Assembly: GCA_038327385.1 (NCBI GenBank) | Contig: JBBQKY010000007.1 | Location: 1-34,008 of the forward strand | Length of the DNA stretch: 34,008 bases | DNA from: JAWWPG01 sp038327385 | GTDB lineage: Bacteria > Actinomycetota > Actinomycetes > Propionibacteriales > Nocardioidaceae | Direction of reading: 5' to 3' | In this document: piece after piece, positions 25,795 through 34,008 of the stretch | Layout: each line of letters opens with the position of its first letter | Position numbering within the stretch: the stretch's first letter is position 1 | Notes under the pieces: generated by a model | Seen by the model: the letters and a program-made list of their open reading frames with translations, nothing else | Databases searched by the model: none | What the model was told of the DNA's origin: nothing | Program-made: the position numbers and the translations under genes

Positions 25795-27020
25795 CAACGC
25801 ATGTTCCCCGTGTGCCCGAGGGAGTAGCGACCGGGCTGCGGCCATACCAGGAGGCCGTGCGGGCTGCCGCCGACGCTGATGCGCGCCGTCAGCTTGCCTG
25901 TCCTGGTGTTCCACCCGTAGACGTAGCCGTCCTGGCGACCGGACAGCCACAGCGTCTTCCCGTCGGTGGAGACGCCGCCCATGTCGGGGGTCCCTCCACC
26001 AGGGATGCGCCAGGTGTCGGTGATCTTGTTCGTCGCCACCGACACGACACTCACCTCACCCGCACCACGGTCGGAGACATAGAGCGACCTGCCGTCCCGA
26101 CTGGGGTAGATCCCGTGTGGCATCGCTGGCATGGAGGTGTGGCCCTTGACCTTGAAGGTCCGCCAGTCGACCCGAACCAGCCGGTCGCGGCCCATGTCCG
26201 CGACGTAGAAGGTGCGTCCGTCGGGAGACAGGCGGACGTCCTGCGGCTGGCTACCGGGGCCTAGCGAGAGCCTGCCGAGGACCCGGTGCCCTGTCGTCGA
26301 GATCTCGAGCAGCGAGCCGGAGAACTCACACGTCACCACGAGGAACTGACCGTTGCCGGAGAAGTCGGCGTGGTTCGGCCCCCGGCAGCTGGGGTCCTTG
26401 ACCACCGCGACCCGCTTGAAGGTGTGCGGATCGGTGAAGACGATCTGGTCGTACTGCTCGGACATCACCACTGCCTGGCGGCCGTCGGGGGTGAAGTAGA
26501 GGTTGTACGGCCGGCTTACCGTCGTCCGCCCGGTGGTGCGACCTGTGCGCGGGTCGATCGCCACGAGCCGGTTGGACTCGCTCGCCTCGACGTACAGCGT
26601 CCGCAGATCCCATGAGGGCGTCACGTGCTGGTTCAGCAGCCCGGTGTGCAGGATGCGAACCACCTGGTGCGTCCGCTGGTCGATGACCGTCGTGTACGGC
26701 GCCCCGTAGGAGTTCGGGACGTACAGGTACGCCGGGTCGTGGGCGATCGCCGCCGAGACCATCCCGGCGCCGGCCGCGGCGTACACCGAGTTGTCGACGA
26801 CAGGCGGCATTCCCGGCAAGGGATTGCGGAACTGGGGCGCAACGTGAGCACCAGAGCGGGGGACCGACGTCGGGGTCGGCGCCGCCGAGGATGGCGGCTG
26901 GGAGCTCTGTCGGTTGCTCGCCGGCTCGGACCCGCTCACCGAGCATCCGGTGGCCGCCAGCCCGACAACCAGGAAGGCCAGGCGCGTACGTCGGGACCAC
27001 CGAGAGGGCACACGGATCAC
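25794..27020 (-). CDS. YVTN-type beta-propeller lipoprotein
   Basis: This 408-residue protein begins with a signal peptide and lipobox LAATGC with Cys26, then a Ser/Pro linker to about residue 60. The rest consists of repeated propeller strands of the YVTN/YncE kind: YLYVPNSYGAPYTTVIDQRTHQVV, TLYVEASESNRLVAIDPRTG, FYVADMGRDRLVRVDWRTFKV, SLYVSDRGAGEVSVVSVATNKI and LWLSGRQDGYVYGWNTRTGKL. These support a seven-bladed propeller anchored outside the cell. The GTG 27020 start gives a clean basic N-terminus. It is the first gene of a two-gene operon with the kelch lipoprotein; the 170-base gap to the kinase gene should contain its promoter. Ligand and role are unknown. Confidence 0.82.
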   Translation of the reverse strand: MIRVPSRWSRRTRLAFLVVGLAATGCSVSGSEPASNRQSSQPPSSAAPTPTSVPRSGAHVAPQFRNPLPGMPPVVDNSVYAAAGAGMVSAAIAHDPAYLYVPNSYGAPYTTVIDQRTHQVVRILHTGLLNQHVTPSWDLRTLYVEASESNRLVAIDPRTGRTTGRTTVSRPYNLYFTPDGRQAVVMSEQYDQIVFTDPHTFKRVAVVKDPSCRGPNHADFSGNGQFLVVTCEFSGSLLEISTTGHRVLGRLSLGPGSQPQDVRLSPDGRTFYVADMGRDRLVRVDWRTFKVKGHTSMPAMPHGIYPSRDGRSLYVSDRGAGEVSVVSVATNKITDTWRIPGGGTPDMGGVSTDGKTLWLSGRQDGYVYGWNTRTGKLTARISVGGSPHGLLVWPQPGRYSLGHTGNMR

Positions 27021-27190
27021 AGCGGCCTCAGCCTCACATCTATGGCAGGAACGCCAAGCACGTACGTCTTGGCCTCGTCGGGTGGCTCGAGGACGCCGAG
27101 GCGCCCAGAACTGAAGGTAGCCACGAGATCTGAGAGACCCGGAAGAAGCAGGCTAGATCTTGCTCAGCGGCCCGAAGAATTAGCCCGGCC

Positions 27191-28477
27191 CTAACCTAGG
27201 CTCTCGGCGGTGGGGAGCAAGACGGTGAACCTCGTGCCGTCCGGGTCATGACTCAGCAGCAGGCGCCCGTGCTGACCTGCCGCGAGTGACCGCGCCATGG
27301 TCAAGCCCAGACCAGCTGCCCTCGCTGACTCTCCTTGCAAGGGGTCGGCCCATGGGATGTCGGTAGCTCTGCCTTCGTCTGTCACGTCGATTGCGAGCGC
27401 GTCGACACTCTCGCGCGCTCGAATCGTGACAGCGCCGCGACCGTGGTGATAGGCGTTGTCCATCAGGACCTGAAGGATCTGGCGGACAGCGGAAAGGGAC
27501 GCCGCGGCCCGAGGAGGGTCGTCCAGCACGATCCTCAATGGTCGGTCCTGTCTGGCCAGCACTCCGTTCCATCGGCCCCGTATGTCGCTGAGGAGGTCTT
27601 CCGCGTCGAAGCCGTCCGGCGACAGCAGAGCGTCCTCTCGAGCCAGGAGCAACATGTCGTCGATCGTCTGCGACAGCTGGTCCGTCGAGTCGATAGCGCC
27701 GCGGGCAGCGGCCCGCAGCTCATCAGGCTCCGCGTCGACGGAAGTCTCGAGCTCGAGTCTGATTTGCGTCAAGGGCGTGCGCAGCTGGTGCGACGCCTGA
27801 GCGGAGAAGGCCCGTTCGCGGGCGATCAAGGCGGCCAGGCGCTCAGCCGTACGGCCGAGGGCGGCGCCGGCACGGTCGAGCTCCGGTACGCCACTCGGCG
27901 CCAGCTGTACGACGAAGCTCCCCTCGCCAAGCTCCCGGGTGACGTCCTCGAGGGCGGTGATGGGTCGAGCCAGCCGGCGGCTCTGCCAGGCGGCGAGCAC
28001 GGCGCCACAGCCGGCCGCGAGGATGGCAACCAATGCCATCCCTGCCCAGCTCCACCACACGCGATGCCACACCTCTGACGACGCAGTGGCAGCGCGAGCC
28101 ACCGCGAATGTCCGCTCGCCGGAACCAACGGGCACGGCAACGGATATCTCGGCCGGGTCGGAGCCGTGCGCCACCACCCCGTGCCTGGCCTTGTCAAGCC
28201 CCGGTTCCAGCAAGCCCGGACCCGTGCCTGCCACCCGTTTCCCGGTCAGGTCGTAGATGCCGACCGACGAACCGGGCTCGACCGGGCCCAGCTCGATCTG
28301 GTCGCCATCGCGATAGGCGGGCGACACCTCCGATCCGGCTCGGAGGGCTGACTGCTCCAGCTCGCTCCGCGCGTCGTTGAAGATCAGCCGCTGGACGACG
28401 AAGGCGAGCGGGACCCCAAAGAGAGCGACAGCGAGCACGACAGATGCCAACGCCACGCCGAGGATTCGGCTCCGCAC
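27191..28477 (-). CDS. Sensor histidine kinase (HAMP, HisKA, HATPase_c)
   Basis: This 428-residue membrane sensor kinase has two membrane segments (about 7-29 and 142-163) with a sensor domain of about 110 residues outside the cell. A HAMP linker follows (RRLARPITALEDVTRELGEG), then the dimerisation helix with the phosphorylated His230 in SHQLRTPL. The N box is DNAYHHG with Asn341. The G1 box is weak: DEGRATD at 367-373 instead of DxGxG, followed at once by GLGLTMARSLA (G2); the ATP lid is short. GTG 28477 is chosen, with GAAGGA a few bases upstream. No response regulator adjoins it on its own strand; the regulator at 33545, on the far side of the ABC genes, is a possible partner. Confidence 0.9.
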   Translation of the reverse strand: MRSRILGVALASVVLAVALFGVPLAFVVQRLIFNDARSELEQSALRAGSEVSPAYRDGDQIELGPVEPGSSVGIYDLTGKRVAGTGPGLLEPGLDKARHGVVAHGSDPAEISVAVPVGSGERTFAVARAATASSEVWHRVWWSWAGMALVAILAAGCGAVLAAWQSRRLARPITALEDVTRELGEGSFVVQLAPSGVPELDRAGAALGRTAERLAALIARERAFSAQASHQLRTPLTQIRLELETSVDAEPDELRAAARGAIDSTDQLSQTIDDMLLLAREDALLSPDGFDAEDLLSDIRGRWNGVLARQDRPLRIVLDDPPRAAASLSAVRQILQVLMDNAYHHGRGAVTIRARESVDALAIDVTDEGRATDIPWADPLQGESARAAGLGLTMARSLAAGQHGRLLLSHDPDGTRFTVLLPTAESLG

Positions 28478-28593
28478 GGCTCATCCTTCCTTCGGTCCAC
28501 GCGATCGGCAGAGCCCAACCTGCCACTCGGTTCCGACGTAGCCCCTGGTTCCGGGAGGCCAGGCAGGAATGAGGGGCTGCAATTTACCTCCCC

Positions 28594-28621
28594 TTGACTT
28601 GGGTTGCCCTGCCGCTAAGGC
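28594..28621 (+). promoter_or_regulatory. Putative promoter of the lipoprotein/ABC operon
   Basis: TTGACT (28594-28599) and TAAGGC (28616-28621) are separated by 16 bases. The -35 element is good; the -10 element lacks the final T. It lies in the 216-base divergent region between the kinase gene and the lipoprotein gene, about 70 bases before the latter's start. Confidence 0.35.
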
Positions 28622-28693
28622 ACATGTTCCTAGATTCGGTGATGAGCAGTCCGCGGCGAATCCGGCGGAGTGAACCCTCTCGAAAGTACAGAC

Positions 28694-29376
28694 ATGCGAC
28701 CTCGAAGGACGATCATGGCGGCTGGCTTCGCGACCGCCTTGGCACTGGCGACGGCAGGCTGTAGTGGTTCGAGCACCGCACCCTCAGCGGCCCCTACGTC
28801 GACGGTTGGCCCCACCACCACTCCGGGACCGACGGTGAGCCCGCCTACCGGCAAGCGCACCACGCCCTCGCCTTCCGCACCACCCTCGAGCGCGCCCGCG
28901 ACCGAGTTCAACCCGCCCGGCGACATCCCCGACAACCAGGTCTTCGTCGACTACTCCGTGCCTGGTTCGCGGGTGCACATCCAGGTGCCCGAGGGGTGGG
29001 CACGATCCACGAGCGGCGGCCAGGTGACGTTCTCAGACCACTTCAACAGCATCGGCATCCAGGTCCAGCCCATGTCCGCGCAGCCCACCGTCGCAACGGT
29101 GCGCCACACCGAGGTACCAGCACTGGCGCAGTCCATCATGAAGTTCGCGCTGACTGGAGTCAGCACTGTTCAGCGTCAGCACGGCTCGGCCGTCCGCACC
29201 ACCTACCAGCAGGACTCTCGTCCGGACCCCGTCACGGGAAGGTGGTCCGCGATGCCGTCGAACGCTTCGACTTCTGGAACCACGGTCAAGAGGCCATCCT
29301 CACGCTGACGGGTCCGAGCAACGCGGACAACGTCGACCCCTGGCTCACAGTAAGCGACTCCCTCCAATGGAAGTGA
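28694..29376 (+). pseudogene. Lipoprotein of the ABC module, apparent single-base frameshift
   Basis: The product has a signal peptide and lipobox LATAGC with Cys23, a Thr/Pro/Ser linker to about residue 75, and a domain beginning VFVDYSVPGSRVHIQVPEGW that resembles small actinobacterial lipoproteins of unknown role. In the first frame the sequence is sensible up to DSRPDPVTG and then turns into low-quality sequence ending at 29308. From 29239 another frame continues with KVVRDAVERFDFWNHGQEAILTLTGPSNADNVDPWLTVSDSLQW to TGA 29374-29376. One base missing after position 29238 (next to a GGG run) explains the break. The start could also be GTG 28670. The joined protein would be about 228 residues. 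It may be real decay or a sequencing error. Confidence 0.75.
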
Positions 29377-29381
29377 CGACG

Positions 29382-30112
29382 ATGCGTTGGGGCAGCAGGC
29401 AAGCAACCGACAGGGATCGCCGGTCCGGCGTGAGTCTCGACCAGACGCGCACCACCGCGCCGGCGCTGCGGTGCCAAAACCTCTACCGGTTCTTCAGGGC
29501 CGGCGAGGACGAGACGCTCGCCCTGCAGGGAGTCAACCTGACCCTCGAGCCTGGCGAGCTCGTTGCCGTCGTCGGCCCGTCCCAATCGGGTAAGTCGACG
29601 CTGCTGTCGTGTCTGTGTGGTCTCGATGAGCCCTCGGGTGGAACGGCCGGGTGGCCAGGGAGCGGATCAGCAACCAGCCGGAGGCCGTCCGCGCGCGGCT
29701 GAGGGCACAGCACATTGGGCTGGTCTCGCAGTCCGACAACCTCTTCGACCACCTGAGCGTTGCGCAGAACGTCAGGCTCGCTTCGGCGCTCTTGCCGGGG
29801 CGCGCGGTGAGCGTCGGGCCATTACTGGAGTCCCTTGGCCTTTCGAAACGCGCGCAGGCGTTCCCCTCCCAGCTGTCCGGGGGCGAGACGGCACGTGCCG
29901 GGCTGGCTGTTGCCCTGGCCGGCGACCCGCGCGTCCTGATCGCTGACGAGCCCACCGGAGAGCTCGACGGCGAGACCGAACGCCAGCTGCTGATGCTCTT
30001 GCGCCAACGTGCCGCCGACGGCTGTGCCGTGATGATCGCCAGCCACAGTCCAGCCGTTGCCAGGATCGCGGACCGGGTACTGGTTTTGGAGGACGGGCGG
30101 CTGGTCTCATGA
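29382..30112 (+). pseudogene. ABC transporter ATPase 1 (MacB/LolD type), apparent single-base frameshift
   Basis: This ATPase would power the FtsX-type permease downstream. The first frame holds CQNLYRFFRAGEDETLALQGVNLTLEPGE and Walker A GPSQSGKST, up to GLDEPSGGT, then runs into a stop at 29702. The following frame carries VARERISNQPEAVRARLRAQHIGLVSQSDNLFDHLSVAQNV (Q loop), the signature LSGGE, Walker B VLIADEPTGELD and the switch histidine in IASHSP, ending at 30112. One base missing in the CCGGG region about 29647-29652 restores one protein of about 240 residues. All catalytic motifs remain, so the break could be a sequence error. The start could be ATG 29367, ATG 29382 or GTG 29430. Confidence 0.8.
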
Positions 30113-30146
30113 CGGGTTTTCGAGGGGTCGCAGCAGGCGGATCAGG

Positions 30147-30851
30147 ATGACCACAACTCTCACCGACCTGGCGCTCGTTCGATGCGACGCGGTCTCGCGA
30201 ACTTTCGGCAGCGGCAGCCGGGCTGTTGTGGCGGTCCACGCCGTCTCGTGCCGGGTGCCGGACGGTGCCCGCATTGCCGTCGTCGGACCTTCTGGTTCGG
30301 GGAAGTCGACGCTGCTTCACCTGATGGGCGGTCTCGAGACGCCGACCTCCGGCACCGTGGAGTGGCCGCTGCTCGGTACGACGCTGCACCAGACCTCGGA
30401 CCTGGTCGGCACCGTGTTCCAGGGCGCCAGCCTGATACCGGCGTTGACGGCCCTGGAGAACGTGGCGCTGCCCCTCGTGTTTCAAGGGCTTCCTGACGCC
30501 GCCGCCAAAGCCCGGGCTGCTGACACCTTGAAGCTGCTGAACATCCAGGAGTTGGCTGCGAAGCTGCCAGAGGAGCTGTCTGGGGGTCAGGCCCAGCGGG
30601 TCGCCGTCGCGCGTGTGGTTGCCACCCGCCCGAGACTCATTCTGGCCGACGAACCAACCGGGCAGCTCGACCGGGCCGCGGCGGCCCGCGTCGTCGACGT
30701 GCTCGTCAAGGTCGCCGACGAGATCGGCGCTGGCCTGGTGATCTCCACCCACGACCCGCACATCGCGTCGCGGATGCGGTCCCAGTGGCGAATGCACGAG
30801 GGAAGCCTCAGCGCCATCAGCGCAGCGGCGTCTCGAGACGGTCAACCGTGA
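30147..30851 (+). CDS. ABC transporter ATPase 2 (MacB/LolD type)
   Basis: The 234-residue ATPase is intact. Walker A is GPSGSGKST, followed by LLHLMGGLETPTSGTVEWP, a Q loop in VGTVFQGASLIPALTALENVALPLVFQG, the signature LSGGQAQRVAVARV, Walker B LILADEPTGQLD and the switch His in STHDP. This is the LolD/MacB subgroup, which works with FtsX-type permeases and is often mechanotransmitting rather than channel-forming. ATG 30147 is used; the upstream in-frame extension is not conserved. Its stop codon overlaps the permease start (GTGA). A second, different ATPase next door suggests a heterodimer serving the two-domain permease. Confidence 0.93.
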   Translation: MTTTLTDLALVRCDAVSRTFGSGSRAVVAVHAVSCRVPDGARIAVVGPSGSGKSTLLHLMGGLETPTSGTVEWPLLGTTLHQTSDLVGTVFQGASLIPALTALENVALPLVFQGLPDAAAKARAADTLKLLNIQELAAKLPEELSGGQAQRVAVARVVATRPRLILADEPTGQLDRAAAARVVDVLVKVADEIGAGLVISTHDPHIASRMRSQWRMHEGSLSAISAAASRDGQP

Positions 30852-33508
30852 CGCTCCTGTGGGTCTACGGACTGATCACGCGAAGAACGGGAAGGCTCGT
30901 CGCGACCGCACTAGGGATAGCCATCGCGGTGGCACTTCTGGCCAGCCTCGGCAGCTTCCTGTCCGCGTCCAAAGCGACGATGACGCAGCGATCCGTCGCT
31001 GGCGTGGCCGTGGACTGGCAGGTGCAGGTGCAGCCGAACCGAAACGCCTCTGCCGTGCTCCGAGCGGTTCGCCAGGAGCCAGGAACACTGAAAGCACTGC
31101 CCGTCCGCTTTTCCGACTCCACCGGACTGCGGGCCACGGCCGGCGGTACAACACAGACGACCGGCCCCGGGAAAGTTCTGGGCCTGCCATCGACGTACAT
31201 CCACGTGTTCCCCCAAGCGGTCCGGCTGCTGACCGGAAAGCTGGGCGGCGTGCTGGTGGCCCAACAGACAGCGGCGAACCTTCATGTTGGTCCCGGCGAC
31301 ACGATAAGAGTGGGACGCGCCGGGATGACGCCGTTCCCCGTCACCGTGTCGGGCGTCGTCGAGCTCCCGCAAGCCGACTCGCTCTTCCAGCAGGTCGGCG
31401 TACCGACGCAGAGCCAGCCCGTGGCACCACCGGACAACGTCGTCCTCATGCCCGTGCCAGCCTTCGCACAGGCCTTCGACCCCCTCGCGAGGTCGCGACC
31501 CGACCTGGTGACCGCACAGATCCACGTGCGGCGCTCGCACGACCTCCCCAACGACCCGGCGGCCGCCTACGTGGCCGAGACGCAGGCGGCCAACCACCTG
31601 GAAGTGGTCACTTCCGGAGCGGGGATTGTGGGAGACAACGTCGGGGCCGTGCTCGGGTCCGCCCGGGAAGACGCCCTCTATGCCCAGATCCTGTTTCTCT
31701 TCCTCGGGGCACCGGGAGCCCTTCTCGCGGCAGCCTTGACCGCAGCCGTCGCCGGCGCCGGCCTCGCGCGCCGGCGCAAGGAGCAAGCGCTGATGCGCGC
31801 GCGCGGAAGCAGTCAGCGACAGCTGCTTCGGCTGGTGATGGTGGAGGCCACCATCGTCGGTGTCATCGGTGGCGCCTTGGGGCTGCTCGCAGCCGTGATC
31901 ATCGGCCGAGCCGTCTTCGGTTCGGCCAGCTTCGGCACCACCGGCTCAACCTCGGTCTTCTGGGCAACGTTGTCGTTTGTCACCGGTCTGGTGGTCGCCG
32001 GCGCCATCATCGTGCTGCCTGCCCACCGGGAGCTGCGGGAGAGCACGGCGCGCGCGGGCTTGGCGACAGTTGGACGGCAAGGACGTCCCCGCTGGATGCG
32101 CTACGGACTTGACATCTGGCTGCTGGCCGGTTCCCTCACGGTGTTCTGGCTCACCAGCCGCAACAAGTACACGCTGGTGCTTGCCCCAGAAGGAGTTCCG
32201 ACGATCTCGGTCAGCTACTGGGCCTTCCTCGGCCCGGTGCTCGGTTGGATCGGTGCGGGTCTGCTGAGCTGGCGCCTCGCGGACCTCGCGCTCGATCGGG
32301 GGCGCCCGCTGATCGCGGCAGCCCTGCGCCCCGCGGTGGGAAACCTCTCCGCGACCGTGTCCGCGACGATGTCTCGGCAACGCCGAACCATCGCTCGCTC
32401 GGCTGTGCTCGTCGGACTGGCAATCTCCTTTGCTGCCACGACAGCCACCTTCAATGCGACGTACCAGAGGCAGGCAGAAGCGGACGCTCAGCTGACGAAC
32501 GGAGCGGACGTGACAGTGACGGAGTCTCCTGGCAGCACGGTGACGGCTGGGATGGCCTCGACTTTCGCCCGAGTCCCCGGCGTCGTCGCGGTTTCGCCGG
32601 TGCTCCACCGGTTCGCCTACCTAGGCGCTGATCTCCAGGACATATACGGAATACAGACGTCCACGATCGCCGCCGCCACCACCTTGCAAGATCCGTACTT
32701 CCAGGGCAGCACCGCTCAGCAGGTTCTGGCTCGGCTCAAGGCTCGTCCGGACGGCGTGTTGGTGAGCGCCGAGACGGTCAACGACTTCCAGCTGGTTCGA
32801 GGTGACCTGCTGCGGCTGCGGCTGCAGGACTCACGCACGCACGCCTATACCTACGTCCCGTTCCACTACGTGGGGATCGTCAACGAGTTCCCAACTGCTC
32901 CAAAGGACAGCTTCCTCGTCGCGAACGCCTCCTATGTGGCGGCACGGACCGGCAGCAATGCCGTGGGCTCGTTCCTTGTCGACACAGGGGGAACGAATAT
33001 CGGGAGTGTCGCGCAACGCCTGGGTCAGATCGTCGGCACCTCGGCACAGGTCACCGACCTCAACACGACGAGGGGGCTGGTCGGGTCAAGCCTCACTGCC
33101 GTCGACCTCTCCGGACTGACCAAGCTCGAGCTCGGCTTCGCGCTCGTCATCATCGCGGCGGCTGGCGGACTCGTCATAGGGCTCGGCCTGACCGAGCGTC
33201 GCAGAAGCATCGCCATTGCGGCCGCCCTAGGTGGAACGCGACGTCAGCTACGCGCCTTCAGCGTGGGGGAACCGGCATTCGTCATCGTTGCTGGACTTGC
33301 GGCGGGGTCCCTCAGCGGGTGGGGACTCTCCGAGATGTACGTCAAGGTGCTGACCGGAGTTTTCGACCCGCCACCGACCAGTCTCGCGGTTCCGTGGGCA
33401 TATCTCCTTCTCGCGGCGGCAGCCTCTGCGGCGGCAGTCGGTGGCGCTGCTTGGTTCGTCGCCCGCCAGGCCGAGCTGAACGCTCGGTCCCACCTTCGAG
33501 AGCCTTAG
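30848..33508 (+). CDS. FtsX-like ABC transporter permease with two FtsX domains
   Basis: The 886-residue membrane protein has about ten hydrophobic segments: one near the N-terminus (18-37), a group of three around 280-390, two around 420-475, one near 520-540 (SAVLVGLAISFAATTATF), and three at the C-terminus from about 760. Two large outside domains lie after the first segment and after the middle group, the pattern of a MacB-like permease duplicated into two halves. FtsX signs are RRRKEQALMRARGSSQRQL and TERRRSIAIAAALGGTRRQLRAF just before membrane segments. Such permeases export or extract lipids, lipoproteins, peptides or drugs. The GTG 30848 start overlaps ATPase 2. The substrate is unknown; the lipoprotein upstream may be its extracytoplasmic partner. 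Confidence 0.92.
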   Translation: MTLLWVYGLITRRTGRLVATALGIAIAVALLASLGSFLSASKATMTQRSVAGVAVDWQVQVQPNRNASAVLRAVRQEPGTLKALPVRFSDSTGLRATAGGTTQTTGPGKVLGLPSTYIHVFPQAVRLLTGKLGGVLVAQQTAANLHVGPGDTIRVGRAGMTPFPVTVSGVVELPQADSLFQQVGVPTQSQPVAPPDNVVLMPVPAFAQAFDPLARSRPDLVTAQIHVRRSHDLPNDPAAAYVAETQAANHLEVVTSGAGIVGDNVGAVLGSAREDALYAQILFLFLGAPGALLAAALTAAVAGAGLARRRKEQALMRARGSSQRQLLRLVMVEATIVGVIGGALGLLAAVIIGRAVFGSASFGTTGSTSVFWATLSFVTGLVVAGAIIVLPAHRELRESTARAGLATVGRQGRPRWMRYGLDIWLLAGSLTVFWLTSRNKYTLVLAPEGVPTISVSYWAFLGPVLGWIGAGLLSWRLADLALDRGRPLIAAALRPAVGNLSATVSATMSRQRRTIARSAVLVGLAISFAATTATFNATYQRQAEADAQLTNGADVTVTESPGSTVTAGMASTFARVPGVVAVSPVLHRFAYLGADLQDIYGIQTSTIAAATTLQDPYFQGSTAQQVLARLKARPDGVLVSAETVNDFQLVRGDLLRLRLQDSRTHAYTYVPFHYVGIVNEFPTAPKDSFLVANASYVAARTGSNAVGSFLVDTGGTNIGSVAQRLGQIVGTSAQVTDLNTTRGLVGSSLTAVDLSGLTKLELGFALVIIAAAGGLVIGLGLTERRRSIAIAAALGGTRRQLRAFSVGEPAFVIVAGLAAGSLSGWGLSEMYVKVLTGVFDPPPTSLAVPWAYLLLAAAASAAAVGGAAWFVARQAELNARSHLREP

Positions 33509-33532
33509 GCGACGGCGCGTGTACGCCGCTCG

Positions 33533-33538
33533 TAGGCT
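33533..33538 (+). promoter_or_regulatory. Putative -10 element of the response regulator gene
   Basis: TAGGCT ends six bases before the ATG at 33545, with no ribosome binding site between, as for folC and ndk. It suggests a separate leaderless transcript in addition to read-through from the permease gene 36 bases upstream. Confidence 0.35.
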
Positions 33539-33544
33539 CCAGTC

Positions 33545-34008
33545 ATGGCGTCGTTGCTGCTTATCGAAGATGACCAGAAGATCGGGAGCCTCCTCGCCTC
33601 CGCGCTCTCGGCCAACGGACACGACGCCAGGTGGCAACGGACCGGTGCAAGCGCTCTCATAGCGGCTCGTGAGCGCCAGTTCGATCTGATCCTGCTAGAT
33701 CTGGGTCTTCCCGACCTCGACGGCGTCGATCTCTGTCGTGATCTCAAGCGGCTGCAGCCGCAGTGCGTCGTGACCGTGCTGACGGCGCGGCGCGATGAGA
33801 TGGACGTCATCGTGGCGTTGGAATCCGGTGCCGACGACTATCTGACCAAGCCTTTCCGGGTGACCGAGCTGCTCGCCCGGATACGCGCTCATCTGCGGCG
33901 TAGCTCAGTCAACGTCCCCGAGTCGGCCGTCCCGTATGAGTCCGGTGACCTGCTCGTGGATCTCGGAGCCCGACGCTGCCTGGTCAGCGGTCTCGAGGTG
34001 AGTCTCCG
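33545..34008 (+). CDS. OmpR-family response regulator (3' end outside window)
   Basis: The gene is open at the window end and about 154 residues are visible. The receiver domain is complete: acidic pair Asp9/Asp10 in LLLIEDDQ, phosphorylated Asp52 in LILLDLGLPDLDG, Thr80 in VTVLTAR and Lys102 in YLTKPF, followed by the RVTELLARIRAHLRR linker typical of OmpR/PhoB regulators. The DNA-binding winged helix has just begun (SGDLLVDLGARRCLVSGLEVSL). It follows the ABC permease by 36 bases and very likely controls this module. A cognate kinase could be encoded just beyond the window or be the divergent kinase at 27191-28477. Confidence 0.93.
   Translation, partial: MASLLLIEDDQKIGSLLASALSANGHDARWQRTGASALIAARERQFDLILLDLGLPDLDGVDLCRDLKRLQPQCVVTVLTARRDEMDVIVALESGADDYLTKPFRVTELLARIRAHLRRSSVNVPESAVPYESGDLLVDLGARRCLVSGLEVSL

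Overview
The window is high-GC DNA from the phylum Actinomycetota. It carries the conserved chromosomal order tig-clpP-clpX, valS, folC, ndk, mreBCD-mrdA-rodA. By recall of family sequences rather than by search, the first 5.3 kb (flavoprotein, Tig, one ClpP, ClpX) looks closest to Acidimicrobiia. Everything from bioY onwards looks like Actinomycetia, perhaps near Nocardioidaceae. The window is therefore either a lineage with mixed affinities or a join made during assembly.

Layout. 1-378 is the 3' end of a secreted/structural repeat protein, followed by a strong hairpin. 604-1818 is a BaiN/HI0933-like flavoprotein. 1990-5263 is the protein quality-control block tig, clpP, clpX. 5264-5960 holds no gene I can support; it is less GC-rich and contains several inverted repeats. 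5961-6554 is a solitary biotin transporter subunit, bioY. 6654-12710 is a tightly coupled four-gene operon: a fatty acyl-CoA reductase fused to a HAD-IB phosphatase, a zinc alcohol dehydrogenase, a divergent LarA-family (nickel-pincer) protein and a PlsC-type acyltransferase. This is the best candidate for an undescribed system, probably the making or remodelling of an unusual lipid.

12825-15428 is valS on the minus strand, divergent from folC, with a long imperfect inverted repeat between them. folC, a DUF4233 membrane protein and ndk follow, then a septum-formation-like lipoprotein. The complete rod-shape/elongasome operon mreB, mreC, mreD, mrdA (PBP2), rodA runs from 18868 to 24692.

24715-27020 (minus strand) holds two overlapping beta-propeller lipoproteins, kelch type and YVTN type. 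From 27191 to the end is an envelope signalling/transport module: a histidine kinase (minus), then on the plus strand a lipoprotein, two MacB/LolD-type ATPases, a FtsX-type permease and an OmpR-type response regulator cut by the window end. The lipoprotein and the first ATPase each carry an apparent single-base frameshift, either real decay or sequence error.

Several genes (valS, folC, ndk, the response regulator and perhaps tig) have a TANNNT -10 motif only 6-12 bases before the start codon, which suggests leaderless or nearly leaderless transcripts.
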